From contig CM050447.1 in the NCBI GenBank assembly GCA_027563935.2, forward strand, positions 83,127,461 through 83,191,460: 64,000 bases of DNA, read 5' to 3'. Made by a program: the position numbers and the translations under genes. This DNA comes from Costus lasius. Its lineage: Eukaryota; Streptophyta; Magnoliopsida; Zingiberales; Costaceae. Below, piece after piece: positions 34,998 through 46,790 of the stretch. The notes below the pieces were generated by a model. That model ran no database searches. It had not been told where the DNA came from and was given only the letters and a program-made list of their open reading frames with translations. How positions within the stretch are numbered: position 1 is the stretch's first letter; every line of letters starts with the position of its first letter.

Positions 34998-35859
34998 TAT
35001 TCCCTGGTAGGCGCACCAGAGCTGCAGATGGCGCTTAGGCCCTGGTTTGGGCCAGATGGGCAGCTAAAGACCCATGAAGAGCAAATGAAGACTTAAGTTA
35101 GGTTAAGGTCTTCTAGGGCTATGGGCTTTTACCACATAAGTTTCATGCTTTCTTTTATTGCTTAATATTAGAATTGCATGATTAAATTATCTTCTGCTAT
35201 CACCATAGGAATTGCATGATAGGCAAGAAGATAATAGACCGTTAAAATCCAACGCTGAAATATCAAGCTCGTAAGCCTTCTGACGCGAAACCTCACTGTT
35301 CTGATTATCGTTGGAGCCGTGTTGTACCCACTCAGTGGGCACGTCCATCTATCTTCAGACGGTGCGGGATTACACCTGCGTGTTACAGAGTAGGGATTTA
35401 TCCCTTCTCGTTGCTCAGCATAGCACGTGGTGGTCCAGGGAGTAGGTCGGGTAAGCTTGACTGTGTAGGCTACATATGTGGCGCATATGGTAGCACATGG
35501 AGGCAGCCATCTGTGGGGTCAGAGATTGTGTTGTACCAACTCAGTTGGCACAGTCTGCTGGACTGCCCAGATGAAGGGGAATCGCACGGGTTGGCGATCG
35601 GCAGGGACTGCCTACCAGAAACTAGTGCTTGTACTCTCTGTGTATCTTATCTCGCCTGAGCGGGACGCGGAGACCAAGTATGAAATCTGGATCCCATCTC
35701 ACTAAAAGAGTTCTACTCTTTCGGGCTGTTTTGCTGGATTTTTCACGCCTGATAAAATAGTGAGAAAAAGAATCTTTCTTAAGTCCTGATCGATTCTTAT
35801 ACATTGATACTGACCTTGCTGTTCTTGCATTGTTGTAGATACCTGCAGCAACGAACACC

Positions 35860-38800
35860 ATGAACTTCAATGTGCGATCCCTACTGGAAAGGGAGAAGTT
35901 TGCTGGGCCGAACTTCTCTGACTGGTTTGGACACCTTATGATCGTTCTTAAGGCAGAGAGGAAACTGTATGTCCTCGAGACGGCGATACCGCCGCAGCCC
36001 GCTCCGAACGCCGCAAGGGCGGTTCGGGAAGCCTATGAAAAGCACGTCAATGATAGCATTGATGTCGCTTGCCTGATGCTAGCGTCTATGACGCCACCGC
36101 TGCAGCGTCAGCATGAGGATATGTCAGCTATACAGATTATAGCAAACCTCAAGATGCTGTATGCTGCACAGGCGAGGACTGAACGCTATAATTTGACTAA
36201 GCTCTTCTTTCAGAGCAAACTGGCTGAAGGGAGCCCAGTGGGAGCTCACGTGCTCAAGATGATTGGGCACAAGGAGGCTCTAGAGAAACTGGGGCATACC
36301 ATTAACCAGGAGCTTGCTGTGGACATTATTCTGCAGTCTCTCCCGCCATCATTCGACGCGTTCATTATTAATTTTAATATGAACAAAATCGATTGTACTC
36401 CGGCAGAGCTGCTGAATATGCTCTTGACCACTGAGGAGACTCTGAAGGGTAAGCCTTCGACCTCTGTCTTGATGGTTCCTTCAAGGAACAAGAAGAAGGG
36501 GAAGAAGGGCAAGGCCCCGGTCAAGAATTACAGCAAGGCTCTGAAGCAGAAGGTGAAGCGGTCCAAGGAATACAGGTGTTTCCACTGTGGCCAGCTGGGT
36601 CACTGGAAAAAGGACTGTAAAGCGCTCCAAGGAGATAAGAGGGGAAGCTTTGCTTCTGGCTCAGGTATATTCGTGACTGAGGTCATGTTTTCTTCTTCTA
36701 TATCATGGGTGTTGGACACTGCATGTGGAGTTCACATTTGTTCAAATGTACAGGAACTCAAGAGAAGAAGGCAGGTGGGACAGCATGAGGTAGACCTACG
36801 AGTTGGAAACGGGGCACGGGTTGCTGCTGTTGCTGTAGGAGACTATTTCATTTCTTTACCATCTGGACTTGTATTGGAACTAGACAATTGTTACTTTGTT
36901 CCCAGTATAACTAAAAATATTATCTCCATTCCTGCTCTTGTCAGGAAGGGATTTTCCTTTGAATGCAATATTTCAAAGTGTATTTTGTCTTTTGATAATA
37001 TTGTTTATGCAACTGGTTCAATTAACAATGGGTTATACATGTTGGACATGGAATGTTCGATACAGCAAATTGATATTAAGAAAGCCAAGTATGCTGATGA
37101 CAGCACCTTGCTATGGCATAGTCGTTTAGGCCATATTAACGAGAAACGCATTAAGCGGTTGCATGATCATGGACTGCTGGGATCATTCTCCTATAAGGAG
37201 ATTGATACATGCAAAGCTTGTTTGATGGGTAAAATGACGAAGTCACCTTTTCCTCACAAAGGTCAAAGGGCTTCAGGTTTACTTGACCTTATACACAGTG
37301 ATGTGTGTGGGCCATTTGGTAAACATGCCAGAGGTGGCTATCAGTACTTCATTACCTTTACTGATGATTTCAGTAGATACGGGTATGTCTATCTGATGAG
37401 ACATAAGAGTGAATCTTTTGACAAGTTCAAAGAGTTCAAGAATGAAGTACAGAATCAGCTAGGCCAAAATATCAAGGCACTTCGCTCAAATCGAGGTGGT
37501 GAATACCTAAGTCATACGTTTACTGACTATCTGAAGGAGTGTGGGATCATCTTACAGCTCACTCCGCCAGGAACACCGCAATGGAATGGTGTGTCCGAGA
37601 GGAGAAATAGAACGCTACTTGATATGGTTCGTTCTATGATGAGTCAGGCTACTCTTCCATACTCCTTTTGGGGTTTTGCGCTGGAAACAGCTGCAAAGGT
37701 ACTAAACCGAGTGCCATCCAAGGCAGTTTCAAAGACGCCATATGAGTTATGGTATGGGAAACAGCCGAGCTTGACATTTATCAGGATCTGGGGCTGCGAG
37801 GCTTATGTCAAAAAGCTCGCCTCTGGGAAACTAGAGAGCAGATCTGACAAATGTATCTTTGTCGGTTACCCTAAGGAAACTAAGGGTTATTATTTCTACG
37901 ATCCCAAGGAGAACAAGGTTTTTGTTGCTCGGACGGCCATATTTCTTGAGAAGGAGTTTCTTCTGCAAGAGGCCAGTGGGAGAGAAATAAAGCTGGATGA
38001 GAATCCAGAAGAAGGACAAAGTGACCAAGCACAGTTGGATGAGCCTGAGCCGGTAGAACAGGTTATTGAACAACCTGAGGCTCAGATATCACGGGAACCG
38101 CGAAGATCGGGTAGGATCCGTCGACAGCCTGAGCGCTATGACGGAGTCTACATCATTGATAATGATGAACCCCTCACTTATGCGGATGCGGTCAGTGGAC
38201 CGGAGTCAGCAAGATGGCTTGAGGCTATGCGCGCCGAGATGGACTCCATGTCAGATAACCAAGTCTGGGATTTGGTTGATCCGCCTTCGGGAGTTATCCC
38301 TATAGGCTGTAAATGGATCTTCACGAAGAAGATTGACATGGATGGTAACGTAGTTACCTATAAAGGCAGGCTTGTTGCGAAAGGTTTCAAACAAATCTAC
38401 GGGATAGATTATGATGAAACTTTCTCACCTGTAGCCATGTTTAAGTCTATTCGGATTCTTTTCGCGATAGCTGCATATTATGATTATGAGATTTGGCAGA
38501 TGGATGTGAAAACAGCTTTCCTTAATGGAAATCTGGATGAGGATGTGTACATGACACAACCAGAGGGTTTCACTAATCCATCAGATCGTCATAAGATATG
38601 CAAGTTAAAGAAGTCCATTTATGGACTTAAACAAGCATCGAGAAGCTGGAATATTCGTTTTGATGAATCAGTCACTGAATTTGGTTTCATCAAGAACGAG
38701 GATGACCCGTGTGTATATAAGAGGTTTAGTGGGAGCGTGATTACTTTCCTAGTCCTCTACGTCGATGACATCTTGATCATTGGAAATGACATTCCTGAAA

Positions 38801-39741
38801 TGCATGCTGTTAAAGCATGGCTGAGGAAGTGTTTCCAGATGAAAGATTTAGGAGAAGCAGCCTATGTGTTAGGTGTGAAGATCTACAGGGATAGATCTAA
38901 GAGGCTTCTCGGGCTGTGCCAGAGTACTTACATCGATAAGGTCCTGGAGAGGTTTCATTTAGAGAATTCTAAACGTGGATATCTTCCAGTCAGACATGGT
39001 CTGAATCTTTCGAAGAGTCAGTGTCCACAAACACAGACTGAGAAAGATGAAATGGACAATACGCCTTATGCTTCGGCTATTGGTTCCATTATGTATGCGA
39101 TGTTGTGTACTCGCCCAGACGTCGCTTACGGGTTAAGCGTAACCAGTCGTTACCAGAGTAATCCAGGTATGGCGCACTGGATTGCAGTCAAGAACATCTT
39201 AAAATATCTGCGGAGGACCAAAGATATGTTCTTGATATATGGTGGTCAGGAAGAACTCAGTATAGAGGGATATACTGACGCTTCGTTCCAGTCTGACCAG
39301 GATGATTTCCGATCGCAATCAGGCTATGTTTTTAGCTTGAATGGAGGAGCAGTGGTGTGGAAAAGTTTCAAACAGTCAACTGTTGCTGATTCCACAACAG
39401 AAGCCGAGTATGTTGCAGCCTCGGAAGCATCCAAGGAGGCAGTGTGGATTCGTAAGTTCGTGAGAGAACTTGGTGTTGTTCCTTCGAGTGCAGATCCTTT
39501 GGTTATCTTTTGTGATAACACTGGAGCAATCGCACATGCAAAGGAACCACGGTCGCACCAGAAGTCCAAGCACATACAGAGACGGTTTCATTTGATCAGG
39601 GAGATCATAGATCGTGGCGAGATCAAAGTATGCAAGGTTCATACAGATGACAATCTGGCAGACCCGCTTACCAAGCCTCTGGCGCAGCAGAAGCATGAGA
39701 AGCACTGTAATAATATGGGTTTGAGATTTCTCAACCATTAG
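35860..39741 (+). CDS. Copia gag-pol polyprotein, intact frame (E4)
   Basis: 1293 codons in one frame. Domains: copia gag (about 1-230), zinc knuckle CFHCGQLGHWKKDC (240-253), retropepsin with DTA at 286, pre-integrase HSRLGH at 420 and its CKAC pair, integrase core, RT with YVDD at 967-970, RNase H with D1140, E1181 and D1219. The catalytic integrase positions are D481, then Asn at 544 where Asp is expected, then E580; the 544-580 spacing is the canonical x35. E1 and E3 have Asp at this position, E2 also has Asn. The ATG follows a leader ending AACACC and matches the start in E1 and E2. Gag forms the particle; protease, RT, RNase H and integrase would process, copy and insert the element. 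Lineage within copia is not certain; gag resembles the Tork/Angela type. With N544 integrase is expected to be inactive. Confidence 0.96.
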   Translation: MNFNVRSLLEREKFAGPNFSDWFGHLMIVLKAERKLYVLETAIPPQPAPNAARAVREAYEKHVNDSIDVACLMLASMTPPLQRQHEDMSAIQIIANLKMLYAAQARTERYNLTKLFFQSKLAEGSPVGAHVLKMIGHKEALEKLGHTINQELAVDIILQSLPPSFDAFIINFNMNKIDCTPAELLNMLLTTEETLKGKPSTSVLMVPSRNKKKGKKGKAPVKNYSKALKQKVKRSKEYRCFHCGQLGHWKKDCKALQGDKRGSFASGSGIFVTEVMFSSSISWVLDTACGVHICSNVQELKRRRQVGQHEVDLRVGNGARVAAVAVGDYFISLPSGLVLELDNCYFVPSITKNIISIPALVRKGFSFECNISKCILSFDNIVYATGSINNGLYMLDMECSIQQIDIKKAKYADDSTLLWHSRLGHINEKRIKRLHDHGLLGSFSYKEIDTCKACLMGKMTKSPFPHKGQRASGLLDLIHSDVCGPFGKHARGGYQYFITFTDDFSRYGYVYLMRHKSESFDKFKEFKNEVQNQLGQNIKALRSNRGGEYLSHTFTDYLKECGIILQLTPPGTPQWNGVSERRNRTLLDMVRSMMSQATLPYSFWGFALETAAKVLNRVPSKAVSKTPYELWYGKQPSLTFIRIWGCEAYVKKLASGKLESRSDKCIFVGYPKETKGYYFYDPKENKVFVARTAIFLEKEFLLQEASGREIKLDENPEEGQSDQAQLDEPEPVEQVIEQPEAQISREPRRSGRIRRQPERYDGVYIIDNDEPLTYADAVSGPESARWLEAMRAEMDSMSDNQVWDLVDPPSGVIPIGCKWIFTKKIDMDGNVVTYKGRLVAKGFKQIYGIDYDETFSPVAMFKSIRILFAIAAYYDYEIWQMDVKTAFLNGNLDEDVYMTQPEGFTNPSDRHKICKLKKSIYGLKQASRSWNIRFDESVTEFGFIKNEDDPCVYKRFSGSVITFLVLYVDDILIIGNDIPEMHAVKAWLRKCFQMKDLGEAAYVLGVKIYRDRSKRLLGLCQSTYIDKVLERFHLENSKRGYLPVRHGLNLSKSQCPQTQTEKDEMDNTPYASAIGSIMYAMLCTRPDVAYGLSVTSRYQSNPGMAHWIAVKNILKYLRRTKDMFLIYGGQEELSIEGYTDASFQSDQDDFRSQSGYVFSLNGGAVVWKSFKQSTVADSTTEAEYVAASEASKEAVWIRKFVRELGVVPSSADPLVIFCDNTGAIAHAKEPRSHQKSKHIQRRFHLIREIIDRGEIKVCKVHTDDNLADPLTKPLAQQKHEKHCNNMGLRFLNH

Positions 39742-39748
39742 ATTAAGT

Positions 39749-39761
39749 GCAAGTGGGAGAT
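39749..39761 (+). other. Polypurine tract of E4
   Basis: GCAAGTGGGAGAT abuts the 3' LTR start TGTTGGGG at 39762. Confidence 0.88.
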
Positions 39762-41408
39762 TGTTGGGGTATGCCCTTAAGGCTAATGTTTGAGGCCTGT
39801 GGGAATGTATCTGTATCATGTAATAAACTGTTATGTTTATAAAGGCATGGTTATTATTCGGTTGTTTACATTGTCTGCTGCAATATATGTTCTTCTGAAT
39901 AATGTCTCAAAGCTGTTCAGCTGGGCTGACATGCTATTATGTCCTTAGTCGATGTATCTTGGTGAACATGAGACAGCCTTGATATGGTTAAGACTAATAT
40001 GTGTTCTAATCTTATAGGATGCTTCGAGCATGGAATAAGATGTAGACTCATGGGTACATTGGATGTACTGGACAGACCCTACTAGGATGTTCAATTGTTT
40101 GTCACAATGTGAATGTTCCTTGATTAAGACAAGTGGCACATTTCCTCTGACTTGAGATCACTTGTGTTTTCTAAATGATGATTGTCATTGTTTTGAGATG
40201 GTTCAATATCATTTGAAACATAATGATTATAGACTATCTTGGATGGTGAGCTTGAGTCAGGTTAGAGCACTAGTGATAGACATAGGATTGCCGTCTCCTT
40301 GTTGAAGGAGTGTGATGTTCTAAAGGGGCCCCCTGGATGAGATGATTGAGAAAGTGTATGGCCATACCCAGGTGACAGTGTTCATCTGTTCTAATCATGC
40401 TCATCATATTGGAGTTACGAGCTTGACAGGCTTGTCCAATAAGAACATCCAGTGGTAAAGGAAATATGCATGCCTTGTGAATTGATTCACACTTGTGCTG
40501 TTTTTGGGTGTAGTCTTGGAAGACTCTTTCCTTGATATCGGGAGACAGTGATGTGTTGCTAGATACCCCTCACTGATCGTGATAATGTGAATTATCGTTA
40601 CCGACGTTTTAAGGAAACCCTCAGGGTCGCACAATTGATGATATGGCTTACTTAAGTCAGATCGTGTGGACTGAATTGTTCAGGTTCAGTTTAAAGGGAT
40701 TTAATCTCTGATTGTAAGTGAGATCTAGTCTGATCATGTTTGATTGATTAGGGCTTGAGATCGGTAAGCTTCGATCGAGAGAATGGATGCTAGATCGGTC
40801 AGATCAGGAGCATCAAAGAGATCAACGGTTAGATCTGGAACCTTAGGGTTTTAATGTGATCTAGGCCATGTCGATTGGTTTATTTGGTTATTGAACCAAA
40901 ATTAAATTGAACCAAAATGGTTCAAGACTAGGCGACAAGTTCACTTAGCGTGAACATGTTCGGCGGTGAGTGGTGCTATTTTTAGCAACCATGACTCTCA
41001 CGTTCGAATATAGAGGGTTCTCTATTCTCGCCTCTTGAACGCATATTCCTCTCGTTCTTTTTGGGTGACGGCGCCTTGGAGCTTGAGGAGAATTCGGCAA
41101 AGAGAAAAGATCTCCTTCCCTTTCCATTTCGATCAAAGACTTCTTTGGATCTTGCTAGCACAAGAATCGCAAAGAGGAGTAGGCGACATCAACTGTGTGC
41201 GTCACCTCTGGAGAAGATCTGCTTTGATCTTTGCTTCCTAGACGCCATCTTGAAATGGCTATGGTATGAGTTTTATCTCTTCTATGCAATCGAATTTTTA
41301 TGGTTGATCATATCACATGAAGCCGATCCATGAAACCCTAATCCGCTGCCTAAATGTTTATAATGCGCCATGCTGGGTTTCGCCCCCCTCTAGAAAGGGG
41401 TTCTTTCA
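39762..41408 (+). repeat. 3' LTR of E4
   Basis: 1647 bp, one visible difference from the 5' LTR. It is followed by the GCTAT duplication and then the E3 leader resumes (AGGTCGACTGCAG). Confidence 0.96.
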
Positions 41409-41792
41409 GCTATAGGTCGACTGCAGATAGGCGTGTAGCGATGTCTGGTTGAGACAACCAGTGAACGCTCATGAGTTAGGCCCGGGGTCACACCCGCTTG
41501 CCAGAACTCATGAGGGTCGTTCAGCCCAGCGCATGCATGGTTGACCATTAGGTCGACTCAAGTCAGTTAGGACTTGGTGCATGCAAGGGCAGTGGGTCTG
41601 ACTAGGTCTGATGAGTGGATCCCTATTAATGGACCGTTGTAAGGTAGTAGGGCACATAAGGAAATAAAATTGATGCCATGGGGTTTTTTGAAATTTTATT
41701 TTCTTGTTTTTGGATCACATGTTGCTTGTATACCATGTTTGGTGTTTATTTAATCTTATGTGGGCTGCCCTATTTAATGTGTGCTGTGCTAG

Positions 41793-41927
41793 GGCCTGCA
41801 TGCCTGGATTATTATTTGTAAATTATTATTGTGATCTGCGCATCACATTTTAATTAATTTATAAAGTGTAATTGACCTGCGAGTCAATCATGTCTATATA
41901 GATTAAAATGTATTTTGATCAGACATG
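41793..41927 (+). promoter_or_regulatory. Four-hairpin leader block of E3
   Basis: GGC-CTGCAT-GCC (41793-41804), GTGAT-CTGCGC-ATCAC (41831-41846), ATTGAC-CTGCGA-GTCAAT (41871-41888), CATGTCT/AGACATG (41889-41895 with 41921-41927) around an inner TTAAAAT/ATTTTGA stem. Compared with E4, stem 3 changes G-C to T-A and stem 4 changes T-A to A-T. Confidence 0.7.
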
Positions 41928-41933
41928 AGCACA

Positions 41934-42012
41934 GAGCACACTTGGCAGAGGCGCATGCAGCAAGTGGCTTCACCAGTGGGAGGTCTAGGGTTCGACTCTA
42001 GGATAGGCGCAT
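41934..42012 (+). ncRNA. tRNA-like module in E3 leader
   Basis: A-box-like TTGGCAGAGGCG (41942-41953) and B-box-like GGTTCGACTCT (41989-41999), again 47 nt apart. The arm around the B-box is CTAG/CTAG, a paired change from CCAG/CTGG in E4 and E1. Confidence 0.6.
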
Positions 42013-42876
42013 TTTACCTGGTGGGCACACCTGAGCTGCAGTGGGCGCTTGGGCCCGGGTTGGGCCAGAGAAAAAACAAAAGACCCAAGAAGAGCTCAAG
42101 TGAAGACTTAAGTTAATTAAGGTCTTACTTAGGCTTAATGGGCTTTTACCACATAAGATCATCATGCTTTTAATTTACTGTTTCAGTAATTTAGTAACTG
42201 CATGATTTATTCTTCTACTATCACCATAGGATTTGAATGATAGTAAGAAGATAAAAGGACCGTTAAAAATCCAACGTTAAATATCAAGCACGATAGCCTT
42301 TTGACGCGAAACCTCACTGTTCTGACTATCGTTGGGGCCGTGTTGTACCCACTCAGTGGGCATGCCCATCTATCTTCAGACGGTGTGTGATTACACCTGC
42401 GTGTTACAGAGAAGGGATTTATCGCTTCTCGTTGCTCAGCATAGCACGTGGTGGTCCAAGGAGTAGGTCGGGTCAGCTTGACCATGTAGGCTACATATTG
42501 AGCATATGGTAGCTATATGGAGGCAGCCATCTGTGGGATCAGAGACTGTGTTGTACCAACTCAGTTGGCACAGTCTGCTGGATTGCCCAGATGAAGGGGA
42601 ATCGCACGGGTTGGCGATTGGCAGGGATTGCCTACCAGAGATTAGTGCTTGTACTCTCTGTGCATCTTATCTCGCCTGAGTGGGACGCGGAGACCAAGTA
42701 TGAAATCTGGATCCCATCTCACTAAAAGAGTTTCACTCTTTCGGACTGTTTTACTGGATTTTTCAGTCAGATAAAATAGTGAGAAAAGAATCATTCTTAA
42801 GTCCTGAATTGATTCTAACATTGATACTGACCTTGCTGTTCTTGCATTGTTGTAGATTACTGCAGCAACGAACACC

Positions 42877-45800
42877 ACAGCCTTCAATGTGCGATCCCTA
42901 CTGGAAAGGGAGAAGTTTGCTAGGCCAAACTTCTCAGACTGGTACGGACACCTTAAGATTGTTCTTAAGGCTGAGAGGAAACTGTATGTCCTCGAGACGG
43001 CTATACCGCCTCAACCCGCTGCGAACGCCGCAAGGGCGGTTCGGGAAGCTTATGAAAAGCATGTCAATGATAGCATTGACGTCGCTTGCCTTATGCTAGC
43101 GTCTATGACGCCACAGCTGCAACGTCAGCATGAGGATTTATCTGCTATAGAAATTATAGCAAACCTCAAGATGCTGTATGCAGCACAGGCAAGGACTGAA
43201 CGCTATAATCTGACTAAACTTTTCTTTCAGAGCAAACTGACTGAAGGGAGTCCAGTTGGAGCTCATGTGCTCAAGATGATTGGGTACAAGGAGGCTCTAG
43301 AGAAACTGGGACACACCATCAATCAGGAGCTTGTTGAAGATATCATCCTGCAGTCTCTCCCGGCCTCTTTCGATCCATTCATTATTAATTTTAATATGAA
43401 GAAGATCGATTGTACGCCAGCAGAGTTACTGAATATGCTCTTGACAACTGAGCAGACTCAGTCTCGTGAGAAGGGAACGCCTTCATCCTCTGTCCTCATG
43501 GTTCCTTCTAGGAACAAGAAGAAGGGGAAGAAGGGCAAAGCCCCTGTCAAGAGCTACAACAAGGCTCTGAAGCAAAAAGTAAAGCGGTCGAAGGAATATA
43601 GATGTTTCCATTGTGGCCAGCTGGGTCACTGGAAAAAGGACTGTAAAGCGCTCCAAGGAGATAAGAAGGGAAGCAACTCTTTCGCTTCTGGCTCAGGTAT
43701 TTTCGTGACTGAAGTCATGGTTTCTTCTTCTATTTCATGGGTGTTAGACACTGCATGTGGAGTTCACATTTGTTCAAATGTACAGGAACTCAAGAGAAGA
43801 AGACAGGTGGGACAGCATGAGGTGGACCTACGAGTAGGAAACGGGGCACGGGTTGCTGCTGTTGCTGTAGGAGTTTATCACATCTCTTTACCATCTGGTC
43901 TTGTATTAGAACTGGACAATTGTTATTTTGTACCAAGCATAACTAAGAATATTATCTCTATTCCTGCTCTTGTCAGGAAAGGGTTTTCCTTTGAATGCAA
44001 GATTTCAAAGTGTTACATTTCTTTTGATAATATTGTTTATGCTACTGGGTCAATTAACAATGGGTTATTCATGTTGGACATGGAATGTTCTATACAACAG
44101 ATTGATATTAAGAAAGCCAAGTATGCTGATGACAGCACCTTGCTATGGCATAGTCGTTTAGGCCATATTAACAAGAAGCGCATTAAGCGGTTGCATGACT
44201 ATGGACTGCTGGGATCATTCTCCTATGAGGAGTTTGATACATGCAAAGCTTGTTTAATGGGTAAAATGACGAAGTCTCCTTTTTCCAAGAAAGGTCAAAG
44301 GGCTTCAGGATTACTTGACCTCATTCACAGTGATGTGTGTGGGCCATTTAGTAAACATGCCAGAGGTGGCTATTCATACTTCATTACCTTTACTGATGAT
44401 TTCAGTAGGTATGGTTATGTCTATCTTATGAGACATAAGAGTGAATCTTTTGACAAGTTCAAAGAGTTCAAAAATGAAGTACAAAATCAGCTAGGCCGAA
44501 ATATCAAGGCACTTCGCTCAGATCGAGGTGGAGAATACTTGAGTCATGAGTTTACTGACTATCTGAAGGAGTGTGGGATTATCTCACAGCTCACTCCGCC
44601 AGGAACACCGCAATGGAATGGTGTGTCCGAGAGGAGAAATAGAACATTACTGGATATGGTTCGTTCTATGATGAGTCAGGCTACTCTACCTTACTCCTTT
44701 TGGGGATTTGCACTGGAAACAGCTGCAAAGGTACTAAACCGAGTGCCATCCAAGGCCGTTTCAAAGACTCCATATGAGTTATGGTATGGGAAACAGCCGA
44801 GCTTGACATTTATTAAGATCTGAGGTTGCGAGGCTTATGTCAAAAAGCTCGCCTCTGGGAAACTAGACAGCAGATCTGAGAAATGTATCTTTGTCGGTTA
44901 CCCTAAGGAAACTAAGGGTTATTATTTCTACGATCCCAAAGAGAACAAAGTATTTGTTGCTCGGACGGCTATTTTTCTTGAGAAAGAATTTCTTCTGCAA
45001 GAAGCCAGTGGGAGAGAGATAAAGCTGGATGAGAATCCAGAAGAAGGACAAAGTAGTCAAGCACAGTTGGATGAGCCTGAGCCAGTAGATCAGGTTACTG
45101 AACAACCTGAGGCTCAGATAACACGGGAACCGCGAAGATCGGGAAGGATCCGTCGACAGCCTGAGCGCTATGACGGAGTCTACATCATTGATGATGAACC
45201 CCTCACTTATGCGGATGCGGTCAGTGGACCGGAATCAGCGAGATGGCTTGAAGCTATGCGTGCCGAGATGGACTCCATGTCAGATAACCAAGTATGGGAT
45301 TTGGTTGATCCGCCTCCGGGAGTAATCCCTATAGGCTGTAAGTGGATCTTCAAGAAGAAGATTAACATGGATGGTAACGTGGTTACCTATAAAGGCAGGC
45401 TAGTTGCGAAAGGTTTCAAACAAATCTACGGGATAGATTATGATGAAACTTTCTCTCCTGTAGCCATGTTCAAGTCTATTCGGATTATTCTCGCGATAGC
45501 GGCATATTATGATTATGAGATCTGGCAGATGGATGTGAAGACCGCTTTCCTTAATGGAAAATTAGAAGAGGATGTGTATATGACACAACCTGAAGGTTTC
45601 ACTAATCCATCAGATCGTCATAAAATATGCAAATTAAAGAAGTCCATTTATGGACTTAAACAAGCATCAAGAAGCTGGAATATTCGTTTTGATGAATCAA
45701 TCTGTGAATTTGGTTTCATCAAGAATGAAGATGACCCGTGTGTATATAAGAGGTTTAGTGGGAGCGTGATTACTTTCCTAGTCCTCTACGTCGATGATAT

Positions 45801-46770
45801 CTTAATCATTGGAAACGATATTCCTGAACTACATGCTGTCAAAGCATGGTTAAGAAAATGTTTCCAGATGAAAGATTTAGGAGAAGCAGCCTATGTATTA
45901 GGTGTGAAGATCTACAGAGATAGATCTAAGAGGCTTCTCGGGCTGTGCCAGAGTACTTACATCGATAAAGTCCTGGAGAGATTCCATTTAGAAAATTCTA
46001 AAAGAGGATATCTTCCAGTTAGACATGGTCTGAATCTTTCAAAGAGTCAGTGTCCACAAACACGGACTGAGAAAGATGAAATGGACAATACGCCTTATGC
46101 TTCGGCTATTGGATCCATTATGTATGCGATGTTGTGTACTCGCCCAGACGTTGCTGACGGGTTAAGCGTGACCAGTCGATTCCAAAGTAATCCAGGGAAG
46201 GCACACTGGATTGCGGTCAAGAACATTTTGAAATATCTTCGGAGGACCAAAGATATATTCTTGATATATGGAGGTCAGGAAGAACTCAGTATTGAAGGAT
46301 ATACTGACGCTTCGTTCCAATCTGACCAGGATGATTTTTGATCGCAATCAGGCTATGTTTTTAGCTTGAATGGAGGAGCAGTGGTGTGGAAAAGTTTCAA
46401 ACAGTCAATTGTTGCTGATTCCACAACAGAAGCCGAGTATGTTGCAGCCTCAGAAGCATCTAAGGAGGCAGTGTGGATTCGTAAGTTCGTTCAGGAACTT
46501 GGTGTTGTTCCTTCGAGTGCAGATCCTTTGGTTATCTTCTGTGATAACACTAGAGCAATAGCACAAGCAAAGGAACCACGGTCGCACCAGAAGTCCAAGC
46601 ACATACAGAGAAGGTTTCACTTGATCCGGGAGATCATTGATCGTGGCGAGATCAAAGTCTGCAAGGTTCATACAGATGACAATCTGGCAGACCCGCTTAC
46701 AACGCCTCTGGCACAGCAGAAGCATGAGAAGCACTGTAATAATATGGGTTTGAGATTTCTCAACCATTAG
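42877..46770 (+). pseudogene. E3 gag-pol, start lost and two nonsense mutations
   Basis: Same domain order as E4. The ATG position (42877-42879) reads ACA and the next codons are altered, so normal initiation is lost; an in-frame GTG at 42889 is not a credible plant start. The frame is open to a TGA at 44821-44823 (a Trp codon in the others) in the integrase tail, then again to a TGA at 46339-46341 (an Arg codon in the others) in RNase H, and ends at 46770. The integrase triad is intact (Asp at 44521-44523) and RT keeps YVDD. A Tyr-to-Asp change occurs in the RT-RNase H linker (VADGLS). Both stops are explained by single C-to-T or G-to-A transitions. Confidence 0.94.
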
Positions 46771-46777
46771 ATTAAGT

Positions 46778-46790
46778 GCAAGTGGGAGAT
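46778..46790 (+). other. Polypurine tract of E3
   Basis: GCAAGTGGGAGAT, directly before the 3' LTR. Confidence 0.86.

Larger units (their letters stand above)
34050..35859 (+). other. E4 leader (5' untranslated region)
   Basis: 1.8 kb. It holds the hairpin block at 34779-34912 and tRNA-like module at 34919-34997. Just before the gag ATG the sequence CTTGCTGTTCTTGCATTGTTGTAG resembles a plant 3' splice site when read in pieces (pyrimidine-rich, ending TTGTAG), so the leader may be spliced. Open frames here are short and not shared. Confidence 0.75.
32389..41408 (+). mobile_element. Copia family A element E4, full-length and youngest
   Basis: E4 is 9020 bp, flanked by GCTAT (32384-32388 and 41409-41413), inserted in the E3 leader. 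Both LTRs are exactly 1647 bp and I saw one difference (A against G in the GGGCTAACATG / GGGCTGACATG string at about 32551 and 39924). Primer site, leader, a single open gag-pol frame and polypurine tract are all present. It is the only copy with an unbroken frame. It carries an active-site substitution in integrase (see findings). Confidence 0.97.
41414..42876 (+). other. E3 leader, distal part
   Basis: Continuation of the E3 leader after E4. It contains the four-hairpin block (41793-41927) and tRNA-like module (about 41934-42012), then non-coding sequence up to the lost gag start at 42877. Confidence 0.8.
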
